Assembly (NCBI GenBank): GCA_030407085.1
Contig: CM059585.1
Coordinates: 92,950,501-93,014,500, forward strand
From: Trichopria drosophilae
Lineage: Eukaryota > Arthropoda > Insecta > Hymenoptera > Diapriidae
Reading direction: 5' to 3'
DNA: 64,000 nucleotides
Every line of letters starts with the position of its first letter. Position 1 is the first letter of the stretch. The notes beneath the pieces are model-generated. The model was not told where the DNA came from. It searched no databases and worked only from the letters and a program-made list of their open reading frames with translations. Made by a program: the position numbers and the translations under genes. This document shows positions 1-12,020 of the stretch, one piece after another.

Positions 1-1
1 C

Positions 2-520
2 ACACTCGTTAACTTTGGGCAACCACATAGATACTGTCTGTTCTTTACGAGCGGGGTCAAATTCAGGTAGCGTATTGTTATAATAAAAATTTTCGCTGCC
101 GGTCCCCCTCCCAGCGCATTGTAATGCCCTAACTAATTTGCGAAAAAGGGAATTATCTTCGGGGCGAATTCCACCCTGCTCTCGGATACTTACGTCTCTT
201 GATTGGGTTCTGGGAACTGACTCTCGCTCCGTCGCGTCACGACCGCTACCCTGACTGTTCCTATGGCTTGTACTGCCACCACCTCTGCTCGATGCTCGGG
301 ATGAGGGGCGTCTCGATCGATGACTTCTTGACCTCCTGTTTCTAGTTCGGTCATGATTTCTTGACCGTTTTCGTCCATCATCGTTTCGATTCCGGGCATG
401 CCTTCTTTTATGTTTTCTTTTCTTCCTGTACCGCGAATGTCCTCTGTCCAGTTCTTGCCGTGGAGGCAGGGTGGTGGTCGTTCCAAACCTGGATATACTC
501 AGCCTACCTAAAATATAAGT
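2..520 (-). CDS. Retrotransposon gag-like ORF, partial, runs off the window
   Basis: This minus-strand frame is open for about 173 codons, from just after a TAG at 521-523 to the window edge. The first two thirds are rich in Arg, Ser and His (for example RSRSHRSRRPSS around codons 60-70). The last 30 residues contain LPEFDPARKEQT followed by MWLPKVNEC. That pattern resembles the start of the gag domain in arthropod Ty3/gypsy-type retrotransposons, where a P-x-F-D-P motif precedes W-L-x-K-V; this is recalled family knowledge, not a search. No in-frame ATG occurs before the Met near the left edge, so the true start is missing, spliced or mutated. The basic N-terminus could bind RNA. The GTAAGT at about 187-192 looks like a splice donor, but the frame reads straight through it, so I do not treat it as one. 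A 98-residue ORF in another frame over 190-486 is a shadow of this one. Confidence 0.6.
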
Positions 521-602
521 CTAATTTCGGTAAAAATACTATTTTGTTTGACTGTGACAATCGAAGCATTAATTTCCGAACGGATTTTTTGTGCTGAAAA
601 TA

Positions 603-774
603 ATGGCGCTGGCAGAATTTACCAATCACATTCCATTTTCAAGAAAGGTGAGGTTAAATGTGTGACAATAAGCATTTTGGTCATATTTCGATTTATTTTA
701 TACCCAAACATTTAACTGCACTATTCCAGAAAATGGACCGTGATAGGCGAATTCTGCTAACGTCATCGTTTTCA
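603..774. mobile_element. Small palindromic element (MITE-like)
   Basis: The two ends are imperfect inverted repeats of about 38 bp. The left end has GGCAGAATTTACC...CCATTTTC. The reverse complement of the right end has AGCAGAATTCGCC...CCATTTTC. The centre is AT-rich with no ORF. No clean target duplication is visible. Confidence 0.45.
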
Positions 775-841
775 ACATGAAAAATCCTTTTGGAAATGAT
801 AGTGTGATTGTCAAAGGAAAAATCAATGTCGGACAATTATT

Positions 842-1849
842 CCGGGAGGTAACGACATATTTCATTACACCATTTCCGCAAGCTACATTTTTTTTCTACG
901 AGTTATGCATGTAGTAACTAACAGTAATATGCAAGTCTGCCTGCGTATCCTCGTTGCAGGGGGTTACAAAAAGGTTACAAACACAGCAAAAAATTAAGAA
1001 AAAAAAAATTATTTTCGCACGCATGAAACTGATAATGTGTATCATTTGAAACATAAGAAACTCAAAAATTATCGTCTGCCACTTAAATTGCGTTGCAAAA
1101 GTCGTCCGCCACTTCATAAAAAATCGAAAAAAAATTTTAAAAAATTTATTTCCGCAAGTATGAAATTAATTACAGTGCTTCTTTTCATAGTACAGTACAC
1201 AAAAACAATAGTCTGCCACCCATAAGACATTGCTAAGGTCGTCTGCCAAGCCGATAAAGTTGCGCTCGGCATACAGAGCGAGAGAGCCTCGACTACGACG
1301 CTGCTGTTGTATCGGCCTGAAAGACGATTATTGCAGTTCTTAAGTGTTGAACAACTATTGTGAAGTTATTTTATATACTAGGCCACTCTCTAAATCTGTA
1401 TTAGTTAAAAATGTACGAATTCAGAAACGAAGAGTGTAATCATTTTTACTAATAAAACGTAAAAAAACTATTAATTCGATAATCAAGTTCAATTTTGTCC
1501 ATAATTTGTTTTTGATGTATTCAGTTGCTACTATCAGATTAATGGAATTTTATTAATAAATTAGTACATGTTTTACAGTTTGCTATTGAAATATTACTAA
1601 AATTATCTTTGTTTACTAGTAAAAATGTACTAATTCGAGAACATTTGTTCACTGGATAAATTTTAAAGATAGAGCCGCTCGCTTCATTACTTACTGCGTC
1701 TGGATGAGTACAACATTAAAGTCATGATATAATTAAAGTACCATTGATAATCTTGAAAATTTAACAGCTGCACTGTATAGAATTGAATGAATAATGTGAT
1801 CTCACATTCAAATCAAATATTCAAAAAAAAATTTTCAATAAAAAGACTT
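842..1849 (+). repeat. Left long terminal inverted repeat
   Basis: This arm matches the reverse complement of 8348-9356 almost base for base, with only scattered substitutions (for example TTACAAAAAGG against TTACAATGGGT near 962-973). It holds several copies of a GTCTGCCAC-like motif (about 932, 1073, 1103, 1210 and 1241), possibly transposase binding sites. The 62-codon ORF at 1037-1225 recurs in the other arm and is best explained by the arm duplication, not as a gene. Confidence 0.85.
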
Positions 1850-4800
1850 TCAGTATCGGCCTGAAAGAGTATAATTGCTGCTCAATTCATTCTTGAATGA
1901 TTGTCATGAAGTTGAATGACATTTAGAAGTTCTTTTGTGTGTTATTTTTTATTTACGTATTTAATGATAGCGATGTGGTTTTATGGTAGTAATTTTATAA
2001 TATTTCTTCCTGGTCATCATGGTCAATAGAACTATCTGTTTCATTCAATGTTTCATTGAAATCGTCAACATCCGAGTTGCAAAATTCAGGATCTTCTTCC
2101 TCGCCAGACTCGTGATACTGATCTGTAAATATAATAATTCATTAATGGCTAGATAATTATTTTAATATAAATTGTTATAATTTTTTTGTATTGTACTTAT
2201 ATTTTCTTCCGCGTCAAGAGCTATGTCATCGATGGATTTTGGAAGTTGATCCCCTTCGAACCGTAGGAATATATATTTCCCGTTTGATTCTTCCCAACCA
2301 TAATCAGTGGGAGAAAATTCTATGGGCTGCGGGAGATAAGCATGCCTCCAAAGGTGTGCAATATATGCAGTTCGTTTTAACTGCTTCTGCAGCTCTGCTT
2401 TGCAGGGAGGTAATACCGCTCCATCGACATTTTTTGCATTGGTTTTGAAAATTGCATCACCTTGATTTATTTCATATGTTTTCGAAAAAAGTGCTACACG
2501 TGCCTCATTGATGTCACTAATATTTTTCAATCCGTACATGCGGCATACAAATTCTTCCAATGTTTTATAAATTGCTGACAATTCGCCAGTATATATATTA
2601 CCGATGTTTTCAAACGCATCTATGTACCTATTACAGTTCTTCAAGATAGTAAATGGACGATTTTTACCCTTTCGATAAAAAGATGGGTTATAGTCGCAGC
2701 CTGTCAGTGCGTGGAACGCCTGGTAACGCATTACATAATTTAGTTCCTAACTGATCGTATAATTTACTGACATTTATAAATCTTTGCGAATTTCCGACGC
2801 CAACATGCATCCACAACTTTACGTCGTTTCTTACGTGTATCATATTGCCCAATAATATGATAAGGATGTCAGTATCGACCACCGCACAACTACATTTGAT
2901 TCCCAATCGATGTTGCTTATGTGATAAGTAATTTTCGTGTCAGCTTCTTCGTGTTGGGGACATGATAAAACGTCATCAAGTGTTTTTTGAACTGTTCCAT
3001 TAACGACTTCATATATATAACAAGTCTCGTAGTTTGATTCCCAGTCAGAAATAAAAAAATTGACTAATGCCTTTTAAAAATTAATGTTTTTTAATTCCGA
3101 ACAAAAATCCACTGGGCCCTTTTGATCTGGTCCGCGGATGTAAAAAGGTCGATCTTCTTTCGAGCCTCGCAATAAATGTTCATTGTCTTTTATAGATGGT
3201 GAAATGAACTGATCGAATGTGACAATGATCTCATTTGCTTTCTCAGACGTACACATGTTCAGGAATTTATGTGAAATACCACCAAAAGTTAGCGGAATAT
3301 CTTTCATTAAATGCAAAAGAAAAAAACCATCATGAACAATGGTGTCAGTATATGGTGGTTGGTCTTTATCTGTATATTTTTCCAATAATTTAAATAAAGC
3401 TGATTTATCAGTTTTACGGATAGAACCATCAACATGGCAGGGTGAGAAAGGAATTGGAGTTAGTGGATATGTTAAAACTTTATCAATATCTAATGTTTTT
3501 TCGAGGGAAATTCGCAAAAGATGACCAAATAAATCTCGTTGCATACGCACTTCAAGAATCTTTCCAGAGACAGATACTTTTTTTTTCTCAGTAGCACTAG
3601 CAAAAGTTAAAATTTTATTTCTCTTTATACTTTTTTCAAACCTTTCAGCATCTGTAGAACAGTCTTGTATAAAATCTAGCCGTTGTTTATTGCCTTTTTC
3701 TATTACGTGTATTAAAAAATTTGCTATTTTATCTTTAGCTGCTTGTCCAGTGGAAATGTTGTACAAACAATTTTTGTCTAAATCAGCCGCGAAGGGATTC
3801 ACATTTTGTTTTATATTTGCAATCAACTGTTGTATCTGAAAGGAGTTCGATTTTATTCTGCTTTTGTCTAAGTCTGCGGTTATATCTTGACGTTTTCTTA
3901 GTCCTACGTAATCCATAACGTGACTAATTATTGAGGACCTTATACTGTGGCTTTTACACCAACGCTGTCTCGCTGACACCGAATTTGTTGTGTGAGCAAT
4001 CCCAGTTAATCGATTAGCGGCATCTGCATTGATGGTTTGTTCCAGTGTTAAATCCACTGGTTGTTTAGAAAACATTTTGTTTGTCCGCTTAACCCCAAAC
4101 GAGCCTTCCTAAAGTTGTAATTTTAACCCTGGGTGCGTGTCATTTATTTTTAACAAATTATCGTAATATTTGGTTAGGTAGCGAGCATAATTCGGCTGAT
4201 TAAATGTAAAAAATATGTTCGTAATTTTCGGTAAAACATACTGAAATAACTGTAAGTCTGAGGTACGGATTGCTGTATTAAGCATAAAATAATAATCTAT
4301 TAATTCAACATAAATCATAAAATATTGAGCAGTTTTTCCATGATCACCATTGATTGTTTTTCGTTTGTAGTCTTCATATTTGTTGTATAACGAATTTAAG
4401 TAAGGTTGCTGTATGGTTGGTTTTTCTGAGCGCGCATTTTTAAATGCTTCTAAGAATACTATAACATCATTATTGTTTAATCCTATATTGTTTTCATTTA
4501 AGAAACTCTCGAAATGCAACGTTTGAATGGATACAGATAAAATTGGATGTAATCTTTTGCATCGATTAAAATGTTTGCCTTCAATAAAGCCATTAATAGA
4601 ACCACTCGCTAACAAGTTTGCATTGATCATAATATTTGATATTCCGCTGTTATCAGTGAATTTTCCGACAGCTTTAAAGAAAGCCATCATCACATGAAAT
4701 GTCCATACATGGATAAACAAATTATCAAAACGTGGTTTTTCCATGCATTGTATTTGTAGTGCTATTTTAGCTATGGCTAAATCGTAGGTTACTTGCATGT

Positions 4801-5340
4801 AGGTTTCATCACATTCTTCTGCAACTTTTTGACTTTGTTTCAAAGTTTCGATAACAACTGAGGTACTTGTTGGTGAAGCATTTATTGTGGTTAAATTAGA
4901 AACTTTCTGCATACAAGTATTATCATCATATATTAAACTATTATAGCCTACCCACATTGGTGTATTTTCTACTTTAAGCAAATGCGAAAGCATCCATACA
5001 AAATTAATTTTATTTAAATCATCCAAATTATTCGGAACAAACTTGCAACTATGCATTTAACATTACAACATACATAGAAACATGCTACTTTTCTTAACCC
5101 GTCAACGCCCAAGACAGCATAGAATTTTGACGTTTTGCATCTACTTTGTTTTCATACAAAGCGTCAATGAATTTTTTTAAACGTCCATACCCTGCAGTAT
5201 TCGGGTGTGCTCTTTCCGAATCTGTAATCCATTTTTTATTATATCAAGTCGTTTTTCCAATGTGGCAGCCTAAATGCAAAAAGGATTCTTTTCCGGAATA
5301 AATACTCAATATTTTATATGAAAACGTAATTAGTAATGAT

Positions 5341-5490
5341 TTCTACTAACAAATAGTTAAAAACTACTAATTCATTAGTCAAATTTTACTAATTCCAAAT
5401 TAGTAATTTTTTTCTTTTATTTCTTACTACTAAAAAGAATTAGTAGAATTTGACTAATGAATTAGTAGTTTTTTACTATTTGTTAGAAAA
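5341..5490. repeat. Hairpin with ~53-bp arms in the TE gene's first intron
   Basis: The arms 5341-5395 and 5438-5490 are near-perfect inverted copies built from TAGTAA/TTACTA-like words. They sit inside the proposed intron 5270-5712 of the XPG-like gene. The hairpin may be a short nested MITE or an element-specific secondary structure. Confidence 0.6.
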
Positions 5491-5865
5491 AATCACTACT
5501 AATTCAATTGGTGACCGACTTCTTATTATTTCATTCGTAGTTTTTGACTAATTTAGATTTAAATTAATAATTCGAAATGGCGGTTTCTTAAGTATTAACG
5601 GATTGAGAGGTGTTGATATTCCCAAACCAATTAAAATAATTGAGAAAGGAACAAATAATATGGAAATTAGAGTATGTAGAAATCATAATATATGGGTAGC
5701 ATATAAACTTACTTTTCTGAAACAACCTTGTATTTTTTTGATACTGCTGTAAGTCTTGAGTAGCATACTGAGTGGTATCTCTCACAGTCATTAATTTCTT
5801 CAGGCAAAATCATTTCATGTAAAAGTAAGTTATTCTCCTTTCGAATTAATAGAACTTTTATTTAA

Positions 5866-7162
5866 CCCATTAACGCCCAAAGGAGATATTTTTTGCTTCA
5901 ATTTCAAGCGAGTATTTCGTGTCAAAATCGAAGTTCCAAAAAATTGAAACATCCATATCCTACTGTTTTCGAGGTCACTCTTCAAGATTCGGAGGTCAAA
6001 ATTGAGTTTCAGCCATCAGGAATACCGATATGGCGCCGAATTTGAAAAAAATTTCCAAAAAATTGGGAAATATTTATTCTTAGCAATTTTTTTCGATCCA
6101 TTAGAATATTGGGATTCTATTGAAACTATGAACAAGGGTAGATAAAATACTTGAGTTTTAAGAAAAAAAATTACTATTATACCCCACATTATTCTAAGAA
6201 CTTCAAAATGGCGTCAACAACGAAAATTTCTTTGAAAAATTTCTGGACAATCTAGCTCAAAAACTACCAGCTTTTTAAAAAAAATGCTAAGAATGAAAAG
6301 TTCTTAGAATTCACCGAGAAATATCGTGAAAATTGTCAGATTTTTTTTATGACATTTTGAGGAATTTTTTTTCAACATTTTTTTTCAATATTGTAATTTA
6401 TTGACGAAAAATTCTGAAAAAAATAAAGTGTATTCTCTGATGAATTCTAAGAGTTTTTTATTCTTTATAATTTTTTCAAAAATTACTAGTTTGTGAGAAA
6501 AAAAAATCCTGAATTTAAAATTCATTTCCTCGAAAATTATCAACTTCTTGAAAAGATTACAAAGAACAAAAAACTCATAGAATTCATCAGAGAAAACACT
6601 ATATTTTTTTCAGAATTTTTCGTAAATAAATTACAATATTGAAAAAAATTTGAAAAAAAATTTCTCAAAATGTCATCAAAAAAATTTGAAAAAATTCCAT
6701 TATATTTCTCGATGAACTCTAAGAACTTTTTATTCTTAACATTTTTTTTAAAAAAGCTCGTAGTTTTTGAGTTAGATCGTCCAGAAATGTTTCAAAGAAA
6801 TTTTCATTGTGGACGCCATTTTGAGGTCGATAGAATGATGTGGGGTATAATAGTAAAATTTTTTCTCAAAACTCAAGTATTTTATCCATCTTTGTGCATA
6901 GTTTCAATAGAATCCCAGTATTCTAATGGCTCGAAAAAAATTGATGAAAATAAATATTTCACAATTTTATGGAAATTTTTTCGAAATTCGGCGCCATATT
7001 GGAATTCCTGATGGCTGAAACTCCATTTTGACCTCGGAATCTGCAAGAGCGACCTTGAAAATATTAGGACATGGACCTTTCAATTTTTGGGAGCTTCGAT
7101 TTTGATAGGAAATACTCGATTGAAAATTCAAGCAAAAAAAGTGTCCTTTGGGCGTAAATGGG
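5866..7162. mobile_element. piggyBac-like non-autonomous element, TTAA-flanked
   Basis: The element starts CCCATTAACGCCCAAAGG at 5866 and ends CCTTTGGGCGTAAATGGG at 7162. TTAA flanks both sides (5862-5865 and 7163-7166). The interior is a long imperfect palindrome with no transposase. TTAA duplication and CCC-starting ends are the signature of piggyBac-type elements. It splits exon 1 of the XPG-like gene, so it landed in that transposon. The 113-codon ORF at 6670-7011 and its neighbours are palindrome artefacts. Confidence 0.8.
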
Positions 7163-7570
7163 TTAAGATGGTATTTGTAAAAAATTGCAATTTGCCTTTC
7201 GATTTGCGACAAAAAATACAATACGGCTTTATTGCAGACATTTTAAAATATAGTATATTTGAACGCATGTATTTTCACGAGCTACTAAATAGACTATTGA
7301 AAGCGACGATGTTAGATTACGTTTACACTTAAAATAATTACTAGAATTTTCGTTGGAAAATTACACATGACTTGCGAATACCCAGCAAATTAATGGAATA
7401 TTACCGACATATGGTAAATTTTATAGTTGTACAGTGATTATATTCCAGAAACGACAGAACTAAAAATACCAGGGATTATCGTCATACGTTTCCATCGAAA
7501 TTTTTGTAATAATTCACTGTTAAAAATTTTACGAAATTTCATATACATTTAATGTAAAGTAATAGTACAT

Positions 7571-7613
7571 TACGATACAAGTGCGCGTAGGTGATTCGCG
7601 CACTTGTATCGTA
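7571..7613. repeat. Perfect 17-bp inverted repeat with 9-bp loop
   Basis: TACGATACAAGTGCGCG, nine bases, then its exact complement. It lies between the XPG-like gene's start and the right TIR. It could be a cruciform or regulatory site upstream of the gene. GTGCGCTAAGT-like words repeat just beside it (7620-7740). Confidence 0.7.
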
Positions 7614-8347
7614 TACCATTTTTTTTAACGTGTGAGCTAAGTGCCCAGTTAGCACACTAAGTAACTACTTAGCGCACGGTGCACGAATGTTCTACTTTGC
7701 ACACGGAAAACAGTGTGCTAAGTGAGCACTTAGCGCACGGAGTTAAAAAAATTCATTTTTTGTAATACGGGTTCGGAAAATGTGTGTTTTCCGAACAGAT
7801 TTTAGTGTGGAAAATGCGATTTCCCAAACCGGGATGTGGAAAATATAAAAATTAAATTTTAATCATATAAAAATTAAATTTTCCACATTCCGGTTTTGGA
7901 AATCACACTGTACACTGATATAGGAAAACGATATGATATTATAAATATATAAGAAAGTTTTTGTGTCTGTAAAATCATAAATATGTTTATACCCCCCCTT
8001 TCGCGCCACGACTCCCCCCCCCCCTTTCTCTCCTCATCATTCATAAGAACGTACTTTACGCATGCTATAACAAATTTTAAATGTTACGTGTAGTGGCCAC
8101 ATTTTCCGCGCACTTATTACAAAAAAAATCGTTCGTTACACGTGCGGACGTTTCCCCCACTCGTATGATTCACACAGCACTCGTGCCTGGCTTCGTCAGA
8201 CACTCGTGTCAGTGTGATCATTACGCGTGCGGGAAATCGCATTTTCCGCACTTGTTACGAAATATACTATTCCAACACGGGCAGTAGTAATGCACACTAT
8301 GTATATATATATTATGTAACGTATGAAGAATTAATGCACCCATTTTG

Positions 8348-9356
8348 GAAGTCTATTTATTGAAAATTTTTTTTTTAATATTTGATTTGAATGTGAGATC
8401 ACATTATTCATTCAATTCTATACAGTGCAGCTGTTAAATTTTCAAGATTATCAATGGTACTTTAATTATATCATGACTTTAATGTTGTACTCATACAGAC
8501 GCAGTAAGTAATGAAGCGAGCGGCTCTATCTTTAAAATTTATCCAGTGAACAAATGTTCTCGAATTAGTACATTTTTACTAGTAAACAAAAATAATTTTA
8601 GTAATATTTCAACAGCAAACTGTAAAACATGTACTAATTGATTAATAAAATTCCATTAATCTGATAGTAGCAACTGAATACATCAAAAACAAATTATGGA
8701 CAAAATTGAACTTGATTATCGAATTAATAGTTTTTTTACGTTTTATTAGTAAAAATGATTACGCTCTTCGTTTCTGAATTCGTACATTTTTAACTAATAC
8801 AGATTTAGAGAGTGGCCTAGTATATAAAATAACTTCACAATAGTTGTTCAACACTTAAGAACTGCAATAATCGTCTTTCAGGCCGATACAAACGCAGCGT
8901 CGTAGTCGAGGCACTCTCGCTCTGTATGCCGAGCGCAACTTTATCGGCTTGGCAGACGACCTTAGCAATGTTTTATGGGTGGCAGACTATTGTTTTTGTG
9001 TACTGTACTATGAAAAGAAGCACTGTAATTAATTTCATACTTGCGGAAATAAATTTTTTAAAATTTTTTTTCGATTTTTTATGAAGTGGCAGACGACTTT
9101 TGCAACGCAATTTAAGTGGCAGACAATAATTTTTGAATTTCTTATGTTTCAAATGATACACATTATCAGTTTCATGCGTGCGAAAATAATTTTTTTTTCT
9201 TAATTTTTAGCTGTGTTTGTAAACCCATTGTAACCCCCTGCAACGAAGATACGCAGGCAGACTTGCATATTACTGTTAGTTACTACATGCATAACTCCTA
9301 TAAAAAAAAATGAAGCTTACGGAAATGGTGTAATGAAATATGTCGTTACCTCCCGG
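8348..9356 (-). repeat. Right long terminal inverted repeat
   Basis: Inverted copy of 842-1849, about 1009 bp. It runs from the AATAAATAGACTTC side near 8348 to the CCTCCCGG end at 9356. The near identity of the two arms contrasts with the heavy damage in the gene between them. Confidence 0.85.
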
Positions 9357-11394
9357 GCTAAATGTAATAGGTTCCCCTCTTAATATTTTCCCTTCTTTCA
9401 ACCTAATCCTTACCAAATCTGTTCGTTTATTGTTCGCATCCTTTTTCTTAAACATATATGTGGCAAACTTGTACAAGTACTTATATGTTTATATATATCC
9501 ATGTCATGATATAGAATCGCGATACTCTAACGCTGTTATAAAAAACCAATATAATAAATGAAATAAATGTACAGAAGAGGTCCGTTATTTAAATTAAAAT
9601 ATCGCGTAATGTAGCATTAAATTTCCGTGTTACGAAATATTGCCTCATAAAAATTTGATACTAGATTGTTAAAAATTATCTCGCCCCCAAAACAAGTCAT
9701 TTAAAGAAATTATTTATTTATTGTTAAAAATTGTTGATTTTATTTAGCGCATGAATTACTTTGGAGTCATTTTTGTCATTTATGTACTAAAAGTAACACA
9801 AAATTAGGCTTCTTGAAATTTATACATCAAACAAAATATTAATATTCAAATGAATTATTAAATAGCGAATTATTTAAGGTTATGCTATCTAATAGTGCAG
9901 GATGAGTCATTCTAACTTTCGACCTAAAAGTAAAATATTCCATCTTTAAATCAAATTTCTTTACTTACGTAATTAATTGTCGACGTTTCAGTCGAAATTT
10001 CGACCAATGAGTCAATTTCGAATATTGGATTTACTATCGATTCTCGAACCGGTGTCGAAATTCACTGTATGATACAGTGAGTGCGGCTATTTTGAACGGA
10101 ACTTTGGACAGATTATATGATGGAAAGACGGAAAGACTAGAAAATGTGACATATCCAACACTCGCCGTGTGGTGGCGCGTATGTATCGTACTGAATACAT
10201 CCTCCAACCTATACAGTATTATTCTCGCAAGCGGTGAAGTGCGATTAATTACGTATATAAAAAATTCGCGTCTGAATAGATCGTACCAGTACCACTCGTT
10301 ATTTGGGATTGCCGAATGGAATAATAGATATCGATAATCGGTAATCTATGAAAATTAGTGGATGAATGTTTGTCCGAGTAAATACATATGTATTTCAAAA
10401 ATATGTAAATAATATTAGACATATGTTAAATATGCCCTTGTACTTGCAATGAAATTTCACTGTTTAATAAAGTGACATTTTCACTTTACGTACAGTGAAA
10501 AAATTCACTATTTAATAAAGTGAATTTTCACTTTTAGAGGAGAGTGGTCCAGTCGGCAGTGTATCCAAAAGTAAGATATTTCACTGTTATGTAGTGACTT
10601 TTAACTGAAATTTTTTAGATTTCCTCGATCAAACTCTGATCGTTCGTGGCATAAGAAAAGTCGTACATTAACTAGAGATTATCACATTTACATGCTAATG
10701 AAGTCTTACGGATGATAAGTGAAAATGGCTCCTAATTAGTCCCTGACTGTCCCTTCTTTAGAGAAACAAGAGCCTTACCGCATTCCGCTTGTCAAATAAA
10801 TCTAGTTGTGGGCGCTGCCTATCTCCGTTTCCTTATACCCACCCGTCCGTTTCAGTGAATCAACGCTGACATTTCCGGTAGTTTCGGTGGTCTAGTCTTC
10901 CGAAATAACCCTCGAAATATCCCTCATTCGCGCGCCCTTTGCCGCGAAAACCACCCACCGTCGCTTCTTAATAACCGGTAATCCCACAGGTGCTCCGGGA
11001 GCTAGAAGATTATACCATGCAAAGCGACGTTCCTGCTACCCAACCAGCAACCTGTAATTTGCGGCAATCTTCTCTTTGATTCGTCACCTCCTTTACTGCG
11101 ACAAGAAGGTGATGGCGGAAAAATTTTAATTGAAAATTTAATGGAAATGCACTTTCATTTTTCGCAATTGCTGTAGAAATCTTTATATTTTTATTACAAC
11201 TACTGATATTGCATAATGTGTGTCTTATGTACACGCGTATCTGCATAGAAAAGATTTTGATTTTAGTAGATGTATAATAATACAACTTTTTCATTAATAA
11301 TTATTTTAAAAATTAAAATTTCATGTTTAATATTGAAACTTAATTCTGAAATAGATTAAGTTATTGTACAATTAGTTATACAGAATTGTTATTA
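9357..11394. other. Non-coding stretch without a recognised gene
   Basis: I see no convincing coding frame here. Local features are a short duplicated unit TTTAATAAAGTGA...TTTTCACTTT at about 10455-10545, and a less AT-rich patch at about 10760-11110 that codes for nothing I recognise. Confidence 0.5.
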
Positions 11395-12020
11395 GACTAG
11401 GAGCTAGTGACCAAAAAGTGTAAACGATTTCTAAATGTGTGGAACTTAAATGGGGAAGTTCTATTGGTATTTCTTGAACTTTAAGCGACTTTTAAGCATC
11501 GGTATAGTACAGCGGTGTTGCAAAAATTAATTAGATTTTTATATTTAAATATAAATTAATCTTGCGTTTTTGAACGATTAATTAACGTATGCCAAATTTA
11601 ATTCTTAAACTTTATCAAAAATAATGTAGCAAGAGCTAATTTGCATACGATTTCCATGTGCAGGAATTTCTAAACAATTATTTCAACCTGCAAGAAGAAA
11701 TGGATATTTCGAACAATAAGTTCGGGTATATGCCATTTTATTACCACCTTCTGTTTGTTGCTATGAAAATCACGAAAAAGAACTTTGCATACGATTGCAG
11801 CATTCACATGTGCTTGTGGTGAATTTTCAAAATGCAAAATTTTGTCTAGTAACTTGGAATAATTAATTCGTACACCTTAAAGGGTGCAGCGTTAAAGCCA
11901 CCAGTTTTCTTATGACCTCGTATAAAATGAAATAATCATGCAATTAAAAGTAACAAATTTTATTCACGAATGCCTCATATGTAGTTAGTCATATAGTATT
12001 TACTATATGGTATTTTTAAA

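Larger units (their letters stand above)
1995..7241 (-). pseudogene. Broken TE gene: zinc-finger-like N-terminus, XPG/FEN1-like nuclease motif
   Basis: The coding remains read from an ATG at 7241 to a TAA at 1995 and suggest three exons. Exon 1 is 7241-7167 continued at 5861-5713. It starts with C-I-F-C, then a second motif Y-H-S-V-C-Y, together a C-x2-C...H-x3-C zinc-finger-like arrangement, and ends at a GTAAGT donor. Exon 2 is about 5269-2197. It holds WITDSERAHP, a long region with GFIEGKHFNRCKRLHP and PVDLTLEQT, then CAVVDTDILIILLG and FHALTGCDYNPSF. Exon 3 is 2122-1995, after a 74-bp intron with GT/AG ends, and encodes an acidic tail (GEEEDPEFCNSD). The D-x-D motif followed by TGCDY resembles the I-domain and helix-hairpin-helix of XPG/FEN1 nucleases. 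Related multicopy proteins exist in insects and cnidarians (memory, not a search). Damage: insertion 5866-7162, an exon 1 frame shift beside it, a poly-A frame shift at about 5235, TAA at 5094-5096 plus a frame break before 5057, TAG at 4109-4111, TAA at 3074-3076, and frame shifts near 2885 and 2715. No working protein is expected. Confidence 0.75.
842..9356 (-). mobile_element. 8.5-kb DNA transposon with ~1-kb TIRs and an XPG-like gene
   Basis: The outer ends are inverted copies of each other for about 1 kb, starting CCGGGAGGTAACGACATA at 842 and ending with its complement at 9356. Between the arms lies one large, decayed gene on the minus strand (1995-7241). That gene contains a nested TTAA-type element (5866-7162). 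A non-coding stretch with hairpins lies between the gene and the right arm (7242-8347). No obvious target-site duplication flanks the element: the left flank ends AATTATT and the right flank begins GCTAAATG. I cannot assign a superfamily. The combination of long TIRs and an XPG-like nuclease protein recalls what I remember of Academ-type elements, but I have not verified this. Confidence 0.75.

Noticed and set aside
190..486. 98-codon minus-strand ORF starting MERPPPCLHG
   Set aside because: It overlaps the longer gag-like frame, which runs unbroken to the window edge and has recognisable motifs. This frame is its shadow.
1037..1225. 62-codon ORF repeated at 8973-9161
   Set aside because: It lies in both arms of the long TIR and is nearly identical because the arms are. 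It is lysine-rich with no domain. It shows the arm duplication, not a gene.
5085..5110. TTAACCCGTCAACGCCC as a lone piggyBac end
   Set aside because: It resembles the start of the element at 5866, but it lies inside the coding remains of the XPG-like gene (the MLSWALTG region) and has no partner end.
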